From: Xenoacremonium recifei
Taxonomy: Eukaryota; Ascomycota; Sordariomycetes; Hypocreales; Nectriaceae
Assembly: GCA_012184525.1 (NCBI GenBank)
Contig: WOFQ01000008.1
Location: 434,001-498,000, forward strand
Direction: 5' to 3'
DNA: 64,000 nt
The position numbers and the translations under genes are program-made. Positions 1-10,190 of this stretch are shown in pieces (positions within the stretch are counted from its first letter, which is position 1; each line of letters opens with the position of its first letter). Below the pieces are notes generated by a model. The model made no database searches. It was not told the origin of the DNA and saw only the letters and a list, made by a program, of their open reading frames with translations.

Positions 1-388
1 GCGCCTCCAGCCGGCCCTCCGCGACGCCCCATTCGCGCCCCCACACCACCAGCCGCATCTCCTCGATGCGCACCTTGCAGAGCAGCCGCTGCGAGTCGAC
101 ATCGAGGTGCGCCGCCGTGGTGAAGAAGCCGTACGCCTTGATGCACCCGTCAAACAGCTGGCCGAGGAAGCCCACCACGCCGATGGTCGTGCCTAGAAAC
201 TCGGCGGCCATCGCGTTGACGGGGAGCGGGGGAAAGAGTCCGGAGGAGGCGGATGCGACTCGAGTTGAGGTCCGAGACGGAGGTGAAGTTGGAGATGGAG
301 CGATGTTGGAGGCGGGGACGGGGGAAGTGGTTTGTGAGCACGGAGTGGGGCCGGGACCGGGACTGTCGGTGTAGCGGCCGGACGCCAT
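1..388 (-). CDS. HeLo-domain protein, N-terminal part (3' end outside window)
   Basis: The reading frame runs from an ATG at 388 off the left edge of the window, giving 129 residues. Residues 1-59 are a Pro/Ser/Thr-rich, probably disordered leader. From Met60 (codon at 209-211) the protein has the pattern that opens fungal HeLo (prion-inhibition and propagation) domains: an alanine/glutamate start, a Gly/Val-rich hydrophobic helix (GTTIGVVGFLG), then a Cys/Tyr-containing helix and LLCKVRIEEMRLVVWG. HeLo domains occur in HET-S and in NLR-like incompatibility proteins, where the helical bundle can attack membranes; many other HeLo proteins have no known role. Because homologues usually start right at this helix, Met60 is an equally good start. 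The C-terminal partner domain (prion motif, ankyrin, NACHT, kinase) is outside the window, so the function is open. Confidence 0.7.
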   Translation of the reverse strand, partial: MASGRYTDSPGPGPTPCSQTTSPVPASNIAPSPTSPPSRTSTRVASASSGLFPPLPVNAMAAEFLGTTIGVVGFLGQLFDGCIKAYGFFTTAAHLDVDSQRLLCKVRIEEMRLVVWGREWGVAEGRLEA

Positions 389-928
389 CTCCGAGTATCA
401 ACCATATCAAACGAAGAAGAAATGGGTGTCTACGGAAGGAGCTTGAGGAAGTGGACTTCTGGGATCCTTTGTGCTATGCCTCGTCTCACTCCCGCCGTTC
501 AGGAGTTTGAATTCACTTAATGTTTCTAGCTTAAGATAAACTTGCTTATATTTGAGCCTTTCTTCAAGGCCTATGGAGCATGGCATTTAAATGGTAGATT
601 CACCAAGCCATTAGAATTCCATCATTAAATGTACCTCAAAACGCCGTCTCCTTTGCAAGTCCATGGCCCACGTTGGTGTGAATCGCATCCCAGTTTACTC
701 GACGTTCGAGCAGTGTGGCGAAATTCGAGCCATACACTTTTTCATCTTTCATTTACCAAGTGACTTCTATCATCCATATACTCAAAAAATCGGTGGCTTT
801 GCTTTCGTACTGCTGGTGAACATAGTACTAAATGCTTTTTTGTTGTCATTTCCCCTGCTTTCCCACGAGACAAGCTCTGGTTCACGACCGAAGCCGCAGA
901 GCGCCGATGGGACAGAGCTTCGCTAGGT
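389..928. other. Intergenic, no gene recognised
   Basis: This lies upstream of the HeLo gene and downstream of ERV29. The stretch at about 505-660 is moderately AT-rich. Open frames here are short and do not look like protein. It presumably holds the HeLo promoter and the ERV29 3' UTR. Confidence 0.5.
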
Positions 929-2005
929 CTAGTAGACCTTCTTCTTTTCGTCGATGCTGAATTGCCCAGGGCCGCTGTTGACAAGGAGCAACAACCCGCC
1001 AACGATGGACAGGATCTGGAAGAAATCGTATTTGGCAAAGTCCTTGTGGGGATGGTGTTCGTGCAACTAGCTACATTAGCGTCTTGGTCAAGCTTGGCTG
1101 GATCATGGTAAACTTACGGTCCAGAAGTTGTTGACCAGGATGTTGAAGATGCTGAGAATGACCACCAAGAGAGTGGCGCTGAACTTGGCCTTGAACCCGA
1201 CAACGACCATGATGCAAGCAACAGCGCCGAGAAGCGAGACGAGAACACGCCACAGAGACCATTGGCCGCTGAAAACGAAGCCAACGAACAGGAAGATCAG
1301 GAGGACACGACCAGCGAGCTGGAAGTACATCTTGCGGTCCTTCTCATCGATCTGGGGGAGACCGGCGAACGCCTTGGTCTTTCGAACCCAGGAGTCGGAG
1401 AGGACCATCAGAAGACCGCCAATGACTGACAAGTTCCGCAGGAAGAAGTTGAGGTCGAAAATCAAGCCATATCCAAGAGCCTGGGTGACGACCACACCCA
1501 TGAGACCGGCGACGGCGTAGTCGGAATGCTTCCTAATGATGACCATAGTAGAACAACCAAACATGGCGATCACATTGGCAATAAGGAAGAGATGCGTGAT
1601 GCCAGAAGGAACTGGTAGCTGTTAGACAGACGGCTTCTTGTCTCGGCATATTCCGTCGCTTACTTTTTCGGTAATCGTGAAGGTAGATGAGCTGGTCACT
1701 CCATTGAGTGATAATGCGGAGGGCATCTTCGAGGAAGGTGACGACGATCAGGAAGCGTCCGATGGCGGGGAGATAGCTATGATTGGGACACGATGGTCAG
1801 CTACTGGAAGGGGACAAGGCCATTAAACTCTGGAGCAGCAAACTCACGGCTTCACGGGCTCGCTGACGGTGTCCAGAATATCCTCGATCTTGCTCGTGTA
1901 GGGGCGAATCTGGTCCAGGACGCTGCCGTTGGCTTCCTCGTTCGGAGGCGCCCCATACGGCGCAGGGCCGCCCAGGCCATAGCCAGCGTTGAGGCGTTGT
2001 GACAT
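929..2005 (-). CDS. erv29: Erv29/SURF4-family COPII cargo receptor
   Basis: Four exons read 2005-1848, 1776-1664, 1611-1118 and 1066-929, joining in frame to 300 residues, the usual Erv29 length (about 300-310). The family consists of polytopic ER-Golgi proteins that load soluble cargo such as glycosylated pro-alpha-factor and carboxypeptidase Y precursor into COPII vesicles. Recognisable blocks are the RFLIVVTFLEDALRI segment after the first intron, several hydrophobic helices through exon 3, and the NNFWT...FFQILSIVGGLLLLVNSG segment near the end. The protein ends in KKKVY, a dilysine (KKxx) COPI-retrieval signal, as expected for an ER-Golgi cycling protein. All introns are GT-AG; the last acceptor (CTAG at 1070-1067) was chosen because it restores the conserved C-terminal block. 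The start is supported by the hydrophilic N-terminus MSQRLNAGYG. Confidence 0.95.
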
Positions 2006-2833
2006 GATTGCGTGGTGGTGGTGGTGGTGGTTTGGTTGAGTTTTCGGGGCAGACCTGCTGACGCTCGTTGTTGACGTGGGAGGGGCGCGTGGAGTGGAGG
2101 AAACGGAAGCTCTCGACGCGAGCAAGAAGGCCAGAGCTTGCTGGGGAAGGGGGGGAATTGAATTGAAGGAAAAGAAGCAGAGCAGGGGCCGACTCTGGAG
2201 GAGGGTATGTCGCGATAATCAGGCGGAAGGACCAAGGAGCGAGGGGTCCGTGGTGGTGGTCGACGGAGGTGCGAGGATGATGCTGAGATGTAAGAATCCG
2301 AGCTCCATGTAACTTACAACGGTGTCCTTTCAAGATCCCGTGATGATGCACATCGAGGTCTCCACTTTTCAGCAGCCCTCAACTATGAGGTAAAGCTCTG
2401 GCATCCATTACTTTGACGCAGGGGGAACGCTCCAATTGGCCGAGGGACTTGGCCTGAAAAGGCACCTGCTAAGAATAATAAGGCCCTCGGAAGCTTCCAC
2501 TTTAAACCCCACCGGAACTCGACCAATACAGAGGCGTGCAGTTGTCCTCGCCTTGAAAGGGAATGTCGAAGGTATATTGCCCTTGTTACATTCCGTTCGC
2601 CACTTTAAGTGCCTGGTGTCTTTTGTTTTATTGAGTTTGTATGAACCGCCTGTTGGATGTTCGCGCGCTCCTGGGAAGGTCCCCCGAAATGATGACAGCC
2701 TCATCCTCGAATGCGCCCATAAGGAAAACACGTGAATTTGTAGGTGGGTTCCCAACCTATCCGACTTCCGACAACTTGACAGCCAGGGTTTCATTACATT
2801 GTACTCCGTATCCTACACTTTATAGCTACCCAC
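2006..2833. other. Intergenic, ERV29 upstream region with GTG microsatellite
   Basis: A (GTG)6 run at 2012-2030 sits directly upstream of the ERV29 start codon, so it is (CAC)n in the ERV29 leader. The rest, up to the stop codon of the glycosylase gene at 2834, contains only short random open frames. Confidence 0.5.
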
Positions 2834-4444
2834 TCATTGCCTCGGTTCATCCAGGATCCTCAAGCCACCAGTATCGTCATACTCAACCCTCCCTTCGTTC
2901 ACAGCCCTGCGCATCTCGTCCCGCAACACTGTCCTCTCGCCAGTAATTGGATTCCACTCCCAGCCCTCCCTCATCCACATCCACCGGAGATAGGCCCGCA
3001 GTTCCTTGTCTTCTGGCATTACCCTCATCCACTCTGGTTGGAACTCGGGCTCCCGTCCCTTACCATTCCAGTCTTCAGCCCTTCCCAGTAATTCGTCGCG
3101 GCAGAAGATCCGCCAGCTATCAATCGCGTACTTTCCCTTGGTTAGGTGACCAATCTCCCAGGCTTCCAAGTCATCGCCGTCGCCGTTGATAGTTAGAGCC
3201 GCGTTTTCGTCGATATCTCCTGTAACACCCATTTCTTGTGACGGCCTCAACGTGGGATCGATGTCGCGCCTATCATAACCCTTCACTTTGTATCGCACAT
3301 GGGCTCTGGGAGGGTCCTCAAGAAAGCCTCGCGCGTATTTCTGCATGAAAGCCACACGGACCACGGAAAGTCCCAAATGGCGTATCATGTCGATGAGTGG
3401 CTGAGTGTTGTTACAGTTCGCGATATGTGCAGGTGTCGGGAACCTTTTCTTAACGGCATAAAACATAGGAATTGCAAGTTTTCCATTCGTTCGAATAAGG
3501 AACGTCACCGCCACAAGTAACCAGAAGGGATCGTGCGCGAACTCTTCTTGAATAACGCCAAACGTTGGAGACGTGAGACGCGCAAAGGGGACGGTTGAGA
3601 CTGTACCAGGAGGGGGCCGTTTTCTCGGCGATTTCTTCCCCAAGGCTGATTGGAGAAAGTATGGCGAAATCGTGGCTTGCTTTGTCCCAATTGCCAACTC
3701 GGCCGAGGCTGTAGAGTTTGCAAAGCCCAAATCTTGCTGGTAAGTTTCCCATTGGGGCACTGGCGTTGGTTCGGAAGAGGCTGGAGTCGAAGAAACTTCC
3801 CGCGGTTGTGACTGGGGATTGCGAGCCGTTTTTGTCCAGTCAAAGCTTTGATTTGGACGTTGAAGTTGTGATTGTATGTCCCAATAAGGAGAGGTAGTCG
3901 ACTCTGTTGCAGATGGCCTTGTGGTTGGTCGTCTCAATTCCTGGTGTCTTGTGATGCCGTTTGATGTAAACAAACTTTTAGCATCTCTCATGAGTTCCTG
4001 GGCCCTCGCGATGAGACTGTCTGTTTGTGCCCACGGCTGCAAAGACGGAGATCCTTCCAATAGCAACTGGTCCTGTCCGTTCTCCTCTAGTCCTTTGGCT
4101 CGAGCAATCATCAAATCCGTTTCCTCCCAGCCCGATTGCTCTGGAGGTAGAACAACACGGTCCTGAGCCGTTGCATGGAGCGCGTGCCACACATGAGTAA
4201 GCATGTCTTGGCCTTCCAGGCTCGTAGAATCAGAGCAGCAGGCTCGGCCTATCGAATTTGCACATTCGATCAAGGAGGACCAGTCCTCAGCTCCGGCCAA
4301 AAGGCTGAGGTCCCTCATCCGGGAGACCTCCTGGGGTAGTCTGCACGACTCCAAAACATCGGCCAAGAAATCCCGGTCGCAGTCTGGCGCGTCGAACATG
4401 CAAAGGACATCATAGCCCCAGCGGTTCTCGGATGCTTCTGTCAT
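2834..4444 (-). CDS. MBD4-like HhH-GPD DNA glycosylase
   Basis: This is an intronless gene of 536 residues. The first 280 residues are hydrophilic and of low conservation and end in a basic KKSPRKRPPPG patch. The C-terminal domain from about residue 290 matches the MBD4/ROS1-like branch of HhH-GPD glycosylases: a DPFWLLVAVTFLIRTNGK helix, the hairpin region around HLGL (about 355), and KYAIDSWRIFC. In human MBD4 the equivalent KYGNDSYRIFC carries the catalytic Asp560; here it is Asp442, so the active site looks intact. A tryptophan-rich LRAYLRWMWMREGWEWNP tail follows, as in MBD4. No methyl-CpG-binding domain is visible. The known activity of the family is removal of T or U opposite G at deaminated CpG. 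By inference this protein would repair deaminated 5-methylcytosine. The gene is divergent from SF3B6. Confidence 0.82.
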   Translation of the reverse strand: MTEASENRWGYDVLCMFDAPDCDRDFLADVLESCRLPQEVSRMRDLSLLAGAEDWSSLIECANSIGRACCSDSTSLEGQDMLTHVWHALHATAQDRVVLPPEQSGWEETDLMIARAKGLEENGQDQLLLEGSPSLQPWAQTDSLIARAQELMRDAKSLFTSNGITRHQELRRPTTRPSATESTTSPYWDIQSQLQRPNQSFDWTKTARNPQSQPREVSSTPASSEPTPVPQWETYQQDLGFANSTASAELAIGTKQATISPYFLQSALGKKSPRKRPPPGTVSTVPFARLTSPTFGVIQEEFAHDPFWLLVAVTFLIRTNGKLAIPMFYAVKKRFPTPAHIANCNNTQPLIDMIRHLGLSVVRVAFMQKYARGFLEDPPRAHVRYKVKGYDRRDIDPTLRPSQEMGVTGDIDENAALTINGDGDDLEAWEIGHLTKGKYAIDSWRIFCRDELLGRAEDWNGKGREPEFQPEWMRVMPEDKELRAYLRWMWMREGWEWNPITGERTVLRDEMRRAVNEGRVEYDDTGGLRILDEPRQ

Positions 4445-5650
4445 GATCTACTGCTTCCGAATATACTCATACAAAGAACAGATAATAGGTGAAAGCAAGC
4501 CATGAAGTAGAGGCGGAATGATGGTTGCGAGGACGATGATCATACAGTTTGTGCGTGTTCAAAATAAGATCCTGTCTGCCTAAGCAGAAGAAAATGCCAA
4601 ATTTGACACAAACATGGAAAATTGTCCCCGGCAGCCGTCCGCTGCTTGAGCATGCGCCAACTGTGATTCACGGCGAGGGATCGTTGCTACAGATGTTGAT
4701 TGACTCACGTTTGCACGTTAGGGCGCGTTACGTCAGGTATGAGAACGCCGCGGGCTACGCATTGAATCAGAGCCAAACCAGATTTCCACAGCACGCCAAA
4801 GCACTTCTGAGAGATATTTAGCACTGGTCGAATTTCCAACAGAGCATCAACTTGACGACGTTGACGTATAACGGCTTCTATAAACAGAACGCCTGGAAAG
4901 CTGGCCGTGAACGGTTCCATTTGGTTCCGCCGAAAATCCGGACGGTGCTCGGCGTGAGGCTCGGAGACAAGCGTCGATCGCAGCGTAAAAAAGACTCCGA
5001 GGCCCTCACCGTGTGGGTTCTGCGGCGGCACTCGCCAGGCGCTCTCCACGTGCTCTGCACACCGAGTTGGTGATGGAAAACGCCGGCGTCTCGGAGCAGG
5101 TGAAATCAACGGATGCTGTGGAAGCGACTGCCTGTCTGATGAATGCTTATTGAAAGCACGTTGACGTCTGCAGGACACGCGGCAGTGACTCGGTGACGCT
5201 GGTCAAATGCACATCATAGGTCGTGTGATCGCATTGTCCGTAGGCGAGGCAAGCACGATGCGACGCAATTGCATGGGAAAGCGCAGCACATTTTTCCTAG
5301 ATAAATCTCACTCGGCTATCCTGCCGGTCTCCAATCTTCACCTTGCCTTACCTTATCTTCACTCACTCATCGTAACTCACACTCAACCTCGATCATTCGC
5401 GCCGGCGCTCACCTACTGGCGGCCGAACGTCCAACTCCGGCTTAGCAAATCGCACTGTTCGGCCTTTCCTGTTGGTTCAGCACCTCCGCGTGGGATCATT
5501 TGTGGGTCACGTGTTCCTATCGATCCAGTCGTGGACTTTCGCCTCGCTGTCGCCGCCTCCGCTCCCGCACTCATCCCATCCTTCGCATTCCCTCCCATTG
5601 CGTCCTCTACCCCTACCAAAACGATCATTGTCATCAGAATCATCCAAGAG
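4445..5650. other. Divergent promoter region (glycosylase / SF3B6)
   Basis: This 1.2-kb gap separates the start codons of two divergently transcribed genes. The last 350 bases before SF3B6 are pyrimidine-rich (CTCAC/TCTTCAC runs), typical of fungal 5' leaders. No gene was found in it on either strand. Confidence 0.5.
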
Positions 5651-6320
5651 ATGAGTAGTCGCGGCGGAAAATTAGCCCCAGAAGTCAATAGGTAAGTTGT
5701 TTCGCGATGGGAGTGGCTGTGGCGCTCGATTGGCGCCCTGCTGACTCCTTGCTCGCAAACGTGCATCCCCATTCGACGGGGATCGATCAGATCTTTGCTG
5801 ACTACTCCCACAGAGCTCTGTTCGTCAAGAACTTGAGGTACGACGATGCGATCCCGACGATACTCCTCCCCCGTCTCGATATCGACTGACCCTTTCCCGT
5901 GTAGCTACAACGTCACTCCAGAGGAGCTGTTCGACCTCTTTGGAAAATTCGGCCCAATTCGGTATGATTCTTCGCGGCACGTCGACAACATCGAGAGCGA
6001 TCACTGACGCTTTAACTACAGCCAGGTCCGACAGGGCATCGCGAATAACACCAAGGGCACGGCCTTTGTTGTCTATGAGGACGTAATGGATGCGAAGCAA
6101 GCCTGCGATAAACTCAACGGCTTCAACTTCCAAAATCGCTACCTCGTTGGTGCGTCACGACTCTGCAACACTCCCACGGATTGCGCCATGTGAAGGACTT
6201 GTACTGACTGCGATTGTAGTTCTATACCATCAGCCCGACAAGATGGCCAAGTCAAAAGAGGACCTCGAGGCCCGCCGCGCCTCTTTAGCGAAGCTCAAGC
6301 AACAGCACGGTATCGATTGA
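5651..6320 (+). CDS. Splicing factor 3b subunit 6 (p14)
   Basis: Five exons (5651-5691, 5814-5837, 5905-5961, 6022-6149, 6220-6320) join to 116 residues, close to the usual size of SF3B6/p14. The product is essentially one RNA-recognition motif: RNP2 LFVKNL near residue 16, and RNP1 TKGTAFVVYE with the expected aromatic residue. It is followed by the C-terminal YHQPDKM...LKQQHG tail that distinguishes p14 from other RRM proteins. In animals and fission yeast p14 binds SF3B1 and sits next to the branch-point adenosine in the U2 snRNP. Exon 2 is only 24 nt long, but its flanking sites (CACAG/A and AG/GTACGA) are good and it encodes RNP2, so it must be included. All introns are GT-AG. Confidence 0.95.
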
Positions 6321-8541
6321 CAATCCGACCGGCCTGTTGACACCCTGCGGAAGAAGACTCCTTCCTCGTCCGCAGGCCGGTCTTCGTCTTCCCCTAGTTC
6401 TCCTTCGACGGATCTGAAGACGATCCTCCGAAAAGGAATGCCGCCGAGCACCCGCGCCCCGCACGCCAGCCCGAGGGGCGTCCGCTTCGCCGATGGGCTG
6501 CGACCTCAGTTGCAGTCCTGCGCATGATGATGTACCACTATGCCACGTCCACCGAGCCCAAAAATTAATGGAGATTGCTTTCGGTCATGCTGGGATGGGT
6601 TTGAGAACACCCAACGATCCCAGGGACGGTTTAACCACGGTGCAATTGGGGGCCTTGGAAGGGTTGATTCGGAATGTGACGATATGACAAGTCACGACGG
6701 ACTACATTTGGGATTCGGCCTCGGATAGGCCAGATGACGTGTTTTCGACTTCTGTGGATGGGCTTCCCTTCAAATCCTCAGCTCCTCAGCTTCGAGACTG
6801 ATACAACTTATTCTGCTGGGCATTTATTTCATGACTTGCTTTCTTCGTCGGATGGGGTGATGTGATTGATAGGTTTAACTTGTTCTTTTGTCGTTGTGGA
6901 AGATTTCCTGACGCTTTCTCTCCCATTGTCGTGACGTGCAATCCCCAATCATTGTTTGTAGAGCATCGGCTGGTTACTTCAGAACCCGCGAAGAGCCTGA
7001 CTCTATATCAAGCTGAGATATTTGAGCTTCCAACTTGATGCTGACGGCTACGCATGTTCAACAACTTGAATTGCTATGGTTGGGGCTTGAGTCGTGATAG
7101 TACAGGCTCCGATGAGCAGACCGAGCCTCTTAGATTGATTTTGGCAAGTCCATGATATTATATCGATCGCACCTTCTTCAACTTGGGAAGTTTCAGCCCC
7201 TCCCCTTGTTTTTCTCCTCCCCCCCCCCTTTCTTCTCCTCAAATCTTCTCTCTCCTTTGCCATTCTCTCTTCCCTTTCAATTGAAAACGACTAGTTGCTC
7301 TCGTCGCTCTGGCCGAGGCACCAATTCCACCTTCTCTTGCTTGTCTGTCTGTTGCCGAGGCGGAGCGCAATCATCATGGAGGCAGCCTGCTAGCACTCAC
7401 TGTGCGGACGGGAAACAGCGTTTTCCTCGGGCCCGGAGAGTCCAACAAGCCAGTTCTGTTCATCGATGCAGTCATCATCAGCCTCGCTTTTGAAAAAATG
7501 CCTTGCCTACCTTGGCCTGTTTCTAACGAGGCACAATGCTGGGGTCGCATAAAGGGCCGCCGTTGAAGTGGGCTTGTTGGGAGGGAGAGAGAAAAATGAC
7601 CCCAGTGGTCGCATAATTGGCCGGGCGGCGCACGGTGGCGCCTCATGTAAGTGGTTATCGAGCCGCTGATGGAGGGGTATTGTACTGAGAAACCAACAGT
7701 CTTGCCGAATTCAATGGACGCTCAAGCTCACGGCAGCGTTGATCAAGTGGTATTCGGTGTTGTTGGCCTACGCCAGCAGGGATGTCCCTCTCCAGTGCTG
7801 CGGCGCCGGCCGGCCGGACCGTGGCTCAAGCAGTGATCTTGGAGTCTCGGCAGACGAGCTCTTCGAAGCCGTCATCCCATGACTTCTAGATGACGCAAAG
7901 AATTTTCTTTAACGCTTCTTGAAGCTTGCGGATGAGTTGATTCTCCACTGCTTAGCTGCCGAATATTGCGCTGAAGATCTGTTGGTTGCGCTTTGCATGT
8001 GTGTTGGCGGCCTTCCATTTGAGAACCAACATGGCTAACCTCTTTATCTTACCCATGCCATCCGGGAATCGCCAACAGGCATCTCTCGGTCTCCAGGCTG
8101 AAGCTATATTTCACAGCCCCAAATTGAACATCTGTGAATTACTGCTCTTCACTTACTAGTGATATCTGCCTAATAATTATGCAGGTTTTCTTCAGCGGCC
8201 CAAGAATAGGTGATGCTGCTGTGGGTTGACTGCTTCCACAGCCACACTACCAGTGAGGCCCTTCCAGGTTGGCACAAAGAAGAGGCTCCAACACAAGACC
8301 AAAACATTCACCATGTTGCCCCTAAAATACCTCACTAGTGTGGCATTTGGTATGGCGGTCTCTTCCATTTTGGTTCTATGACTCGGTAGTCCATCACCAA
8401 CATCGGCAAGGCCGCAGAGGTGGTCTCCCAAGCCGTAGCTTGCGGTCAACCCCAAGGTCGCTATATATCTCAGTTTGAGTCCGCCTTGACGGAACTACGA
8501 CAGAAAATTCTATCACTATATATATCTTTTACAGAATTCTC
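6321..8541. other. Intergenic 2.2 kb, no convincing gene
   Basis: The SF3B6 3' UTR lies at the left. A pyrimidine-dominated stretch at about 7150-7290 resembles a fungal transcription start or leader. The block 7650-7890 has GC3-biased, codon-like sequence on the + strand but no complete gene model. The segment just before 8542 ends in TTTTACAG, a possible 5'-UTR intron acceptor for the SWIM gene. Confidence 0.4.
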
Positions 8542-9912
8542 ATGTCGGCTCCTGTGCATCAGTTCGACAAACTCTCTATTGGAAGTATGCCTCCAGAAAC
8601 CCGTTCGAAAACTCGCCTCGGGTCCTCCAATCCACCAGAAGATGAATCCAGCTCAGAATCAGAATCCGTCTCTGGCAGCTCCGACATTGACGATGAGGAC
8701 CCGAGCCTAGTCAAATCTCCGTCTAAACTCGTTTACCAGATTGACCACCTCCCGGAAACTACTCGGGCCACTGTTCATGATACCTTCAGAGAACCACCCG
8801 ACATTGCTCTTCAGAAATGCCGCCTCATAAATGATACTTATGCCTTTCAAATGACTGAGCTGGTCACACGGTCCGTCCGGATCCGTGACTCCGGCAGTGG
8901 CTCGTCGCAACTGAGCTGCTCATGCGCCGCAGATGAAAAGCCTTGTCAACATATCCTGTGGCTCCTGGACCGAATTCTTCAGCAGACTCTATACGCTCAA
9001 GATTCTTCAATGCCGTTGAAGATGACACCAGAAGGGTTTGCCGAAGAAATGGGAGATCCGTTTCGAAGCATAGCTACACATCACTTGGACATCTTGGCAG
9101 ATGGTATACACTGCCAACTGGTCACCCCGGACTCGGAATACCACGATGAGGTCGACATCTACAGAGCTCAAGAGTCCCGGGAGCTTCTTTCTTCTATATA
9201 CAAGATGGCTCCCGAGGACTATCGCCTTGACCTATTCCCTCACCCAACTCTGGGCAAAAAGATAATCAAGAGGCACGACCTCGACCAGACCATCTTGAGG
9301 ATGCTGTTAGACAATCACCACTTCTTCCACTACTTTTATGCCATCTCTCGCCCTACAGATCCCATAAAGGACCCCTTTCGAAAGATCTCCCAGCGCATTG
9401 ACCACGTACTTCGAGATCTCGACGCTTTCTCTTCGTCCCCCAACACTGAAGCTTCAGCTGAAACTCCCCAAGATGTCCCATGGGCAGCTATGCACATCAT
9501 CGGATCAATCGGCCTCGTCAAGAGCGCCATATTTCTGCGTGACCAGCCCTTGCTTCCTTCGGAAGCAACCTCCGCCGCGCGCTGTCTCATCCATATTCTT
9601 GATGCCGTCTCTTCTCGGAACCGCGACGCTCATCCGGGCCCACGCCCAAGCGAGCGCAATCTTTACTTGCGACTCATCGGCGATAGAGATTCGGGCTTTG
9701 TTATTGAGGAGTTGAACTTGATTCCCGAGGCTGCCAGCCAGTTCTTGCACAGTCTTGAGGAGATCATGGATCGCATTGGCGTCCATGGCGCTCCGGCCTC
9801 GTACGTAAACAACTATCGGTCATTGCTTAATAGGTTGAGGACGTCGACTCGGGGATCCAAGCGCCAAGGCCAAGGCTCGGGGTCTGATCGGAGAAGCAAG
9901 CGGATGAAGTGA
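8542..9912 (+). CDS. SWIM-type zinc finger protein, function unknown
   Basis: This is a single-exon gene of 456 residues. After an acidic, Ser-rich N-terminus (residues about 30-60) the protein carries a Cys-x-Cys ... Cys-x-His pattern: CSC at about residues 126-128, then PCQHILWLLDRI at about 134-145. This is the SWIM zinc-finger signature, followed by the usual hydrophobic helix. SWIM domains bind DNA or proteins in MuDR-like transposases, Sws1/Shu-type recombination mediators and plant FHY3. The long C-terminal part is helical, with no domain I recognise, and ends in a Lys/Arg-rich tail (KRQGQGSGSDRRSKRMK) that could be a nuclear signal. There is no transposase DDE domain or flanking inverted repeat, so it looks like a resident fungal gene. 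The biological role cannot be stated. Confidence 0.7.
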   Translation: MSAPVHQFDKLSIGSMPPETRSKTRLGSSNPPEDESSSESESVSGSSDIDDEDPSLVKSPSKLVYQIDHLPETTRATVHDTFREPPDIALQKCRLINDTYAFQMTELVTRSVRIRDSGSGSSQLSCSCAADEKPCQHILWLLDRILQQTLYAQDSSMPLKMTPEGFAEEMGDPFRSIATHHLDILADGIHCQLVTPDSEYHDEVDIYRAQESRELLSSIYKMAPEDYRLDLFPHPTLGKKIIKRHDLDQTILRMLLDNHHFFHYFYAISRPTDPIKDPFRKISQRIDHVLRDLDAFSSSPNTEASAETPQDVPWAAMHIIGSIGLVKSAIFLRDQPLLPSEATSAARCLIHILDAVSSRNRDAHPGPRPSERNLYLRLIGDRDSGFVIEELNLIPEAASQFLHSLEEIMDRIGVHGAPASYVNNYRSLLNRLRTSTRGSKRQGQGSGSDRRSKRMK

Positions 9913-10190
9913 TCGGATTCTGGAGAGTTGCGGCACTGGCTTGCCAGCATGGAAGATGTCGTTCCACATCACAGGTGATGTACGGTCATTTTGGGGATTA
10001 AATTGAGCTTGAAAAACATTCTTTCTTATGTTGAGGTAGTTTTCTATTTAAGAATAAGAGCGCGGGTCGCTAAGCTAGCTGAAAACCATATGCTTGAAAA
10101 CAATTTATTGGTCGCTCCGTATCTCCTGGATCATGATGAAATGCTATGACGAAAGGAAAGAAATCTGCCGATGAATAAGAAACGTGCATC

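Noticed and set aside
7650..7890. Codon-like block on + strand ending in a VSADELFEAVIP-like stretch
   Set aside because: No start, no supportable upstream exon and no recognised domain. Too little to call a gene.
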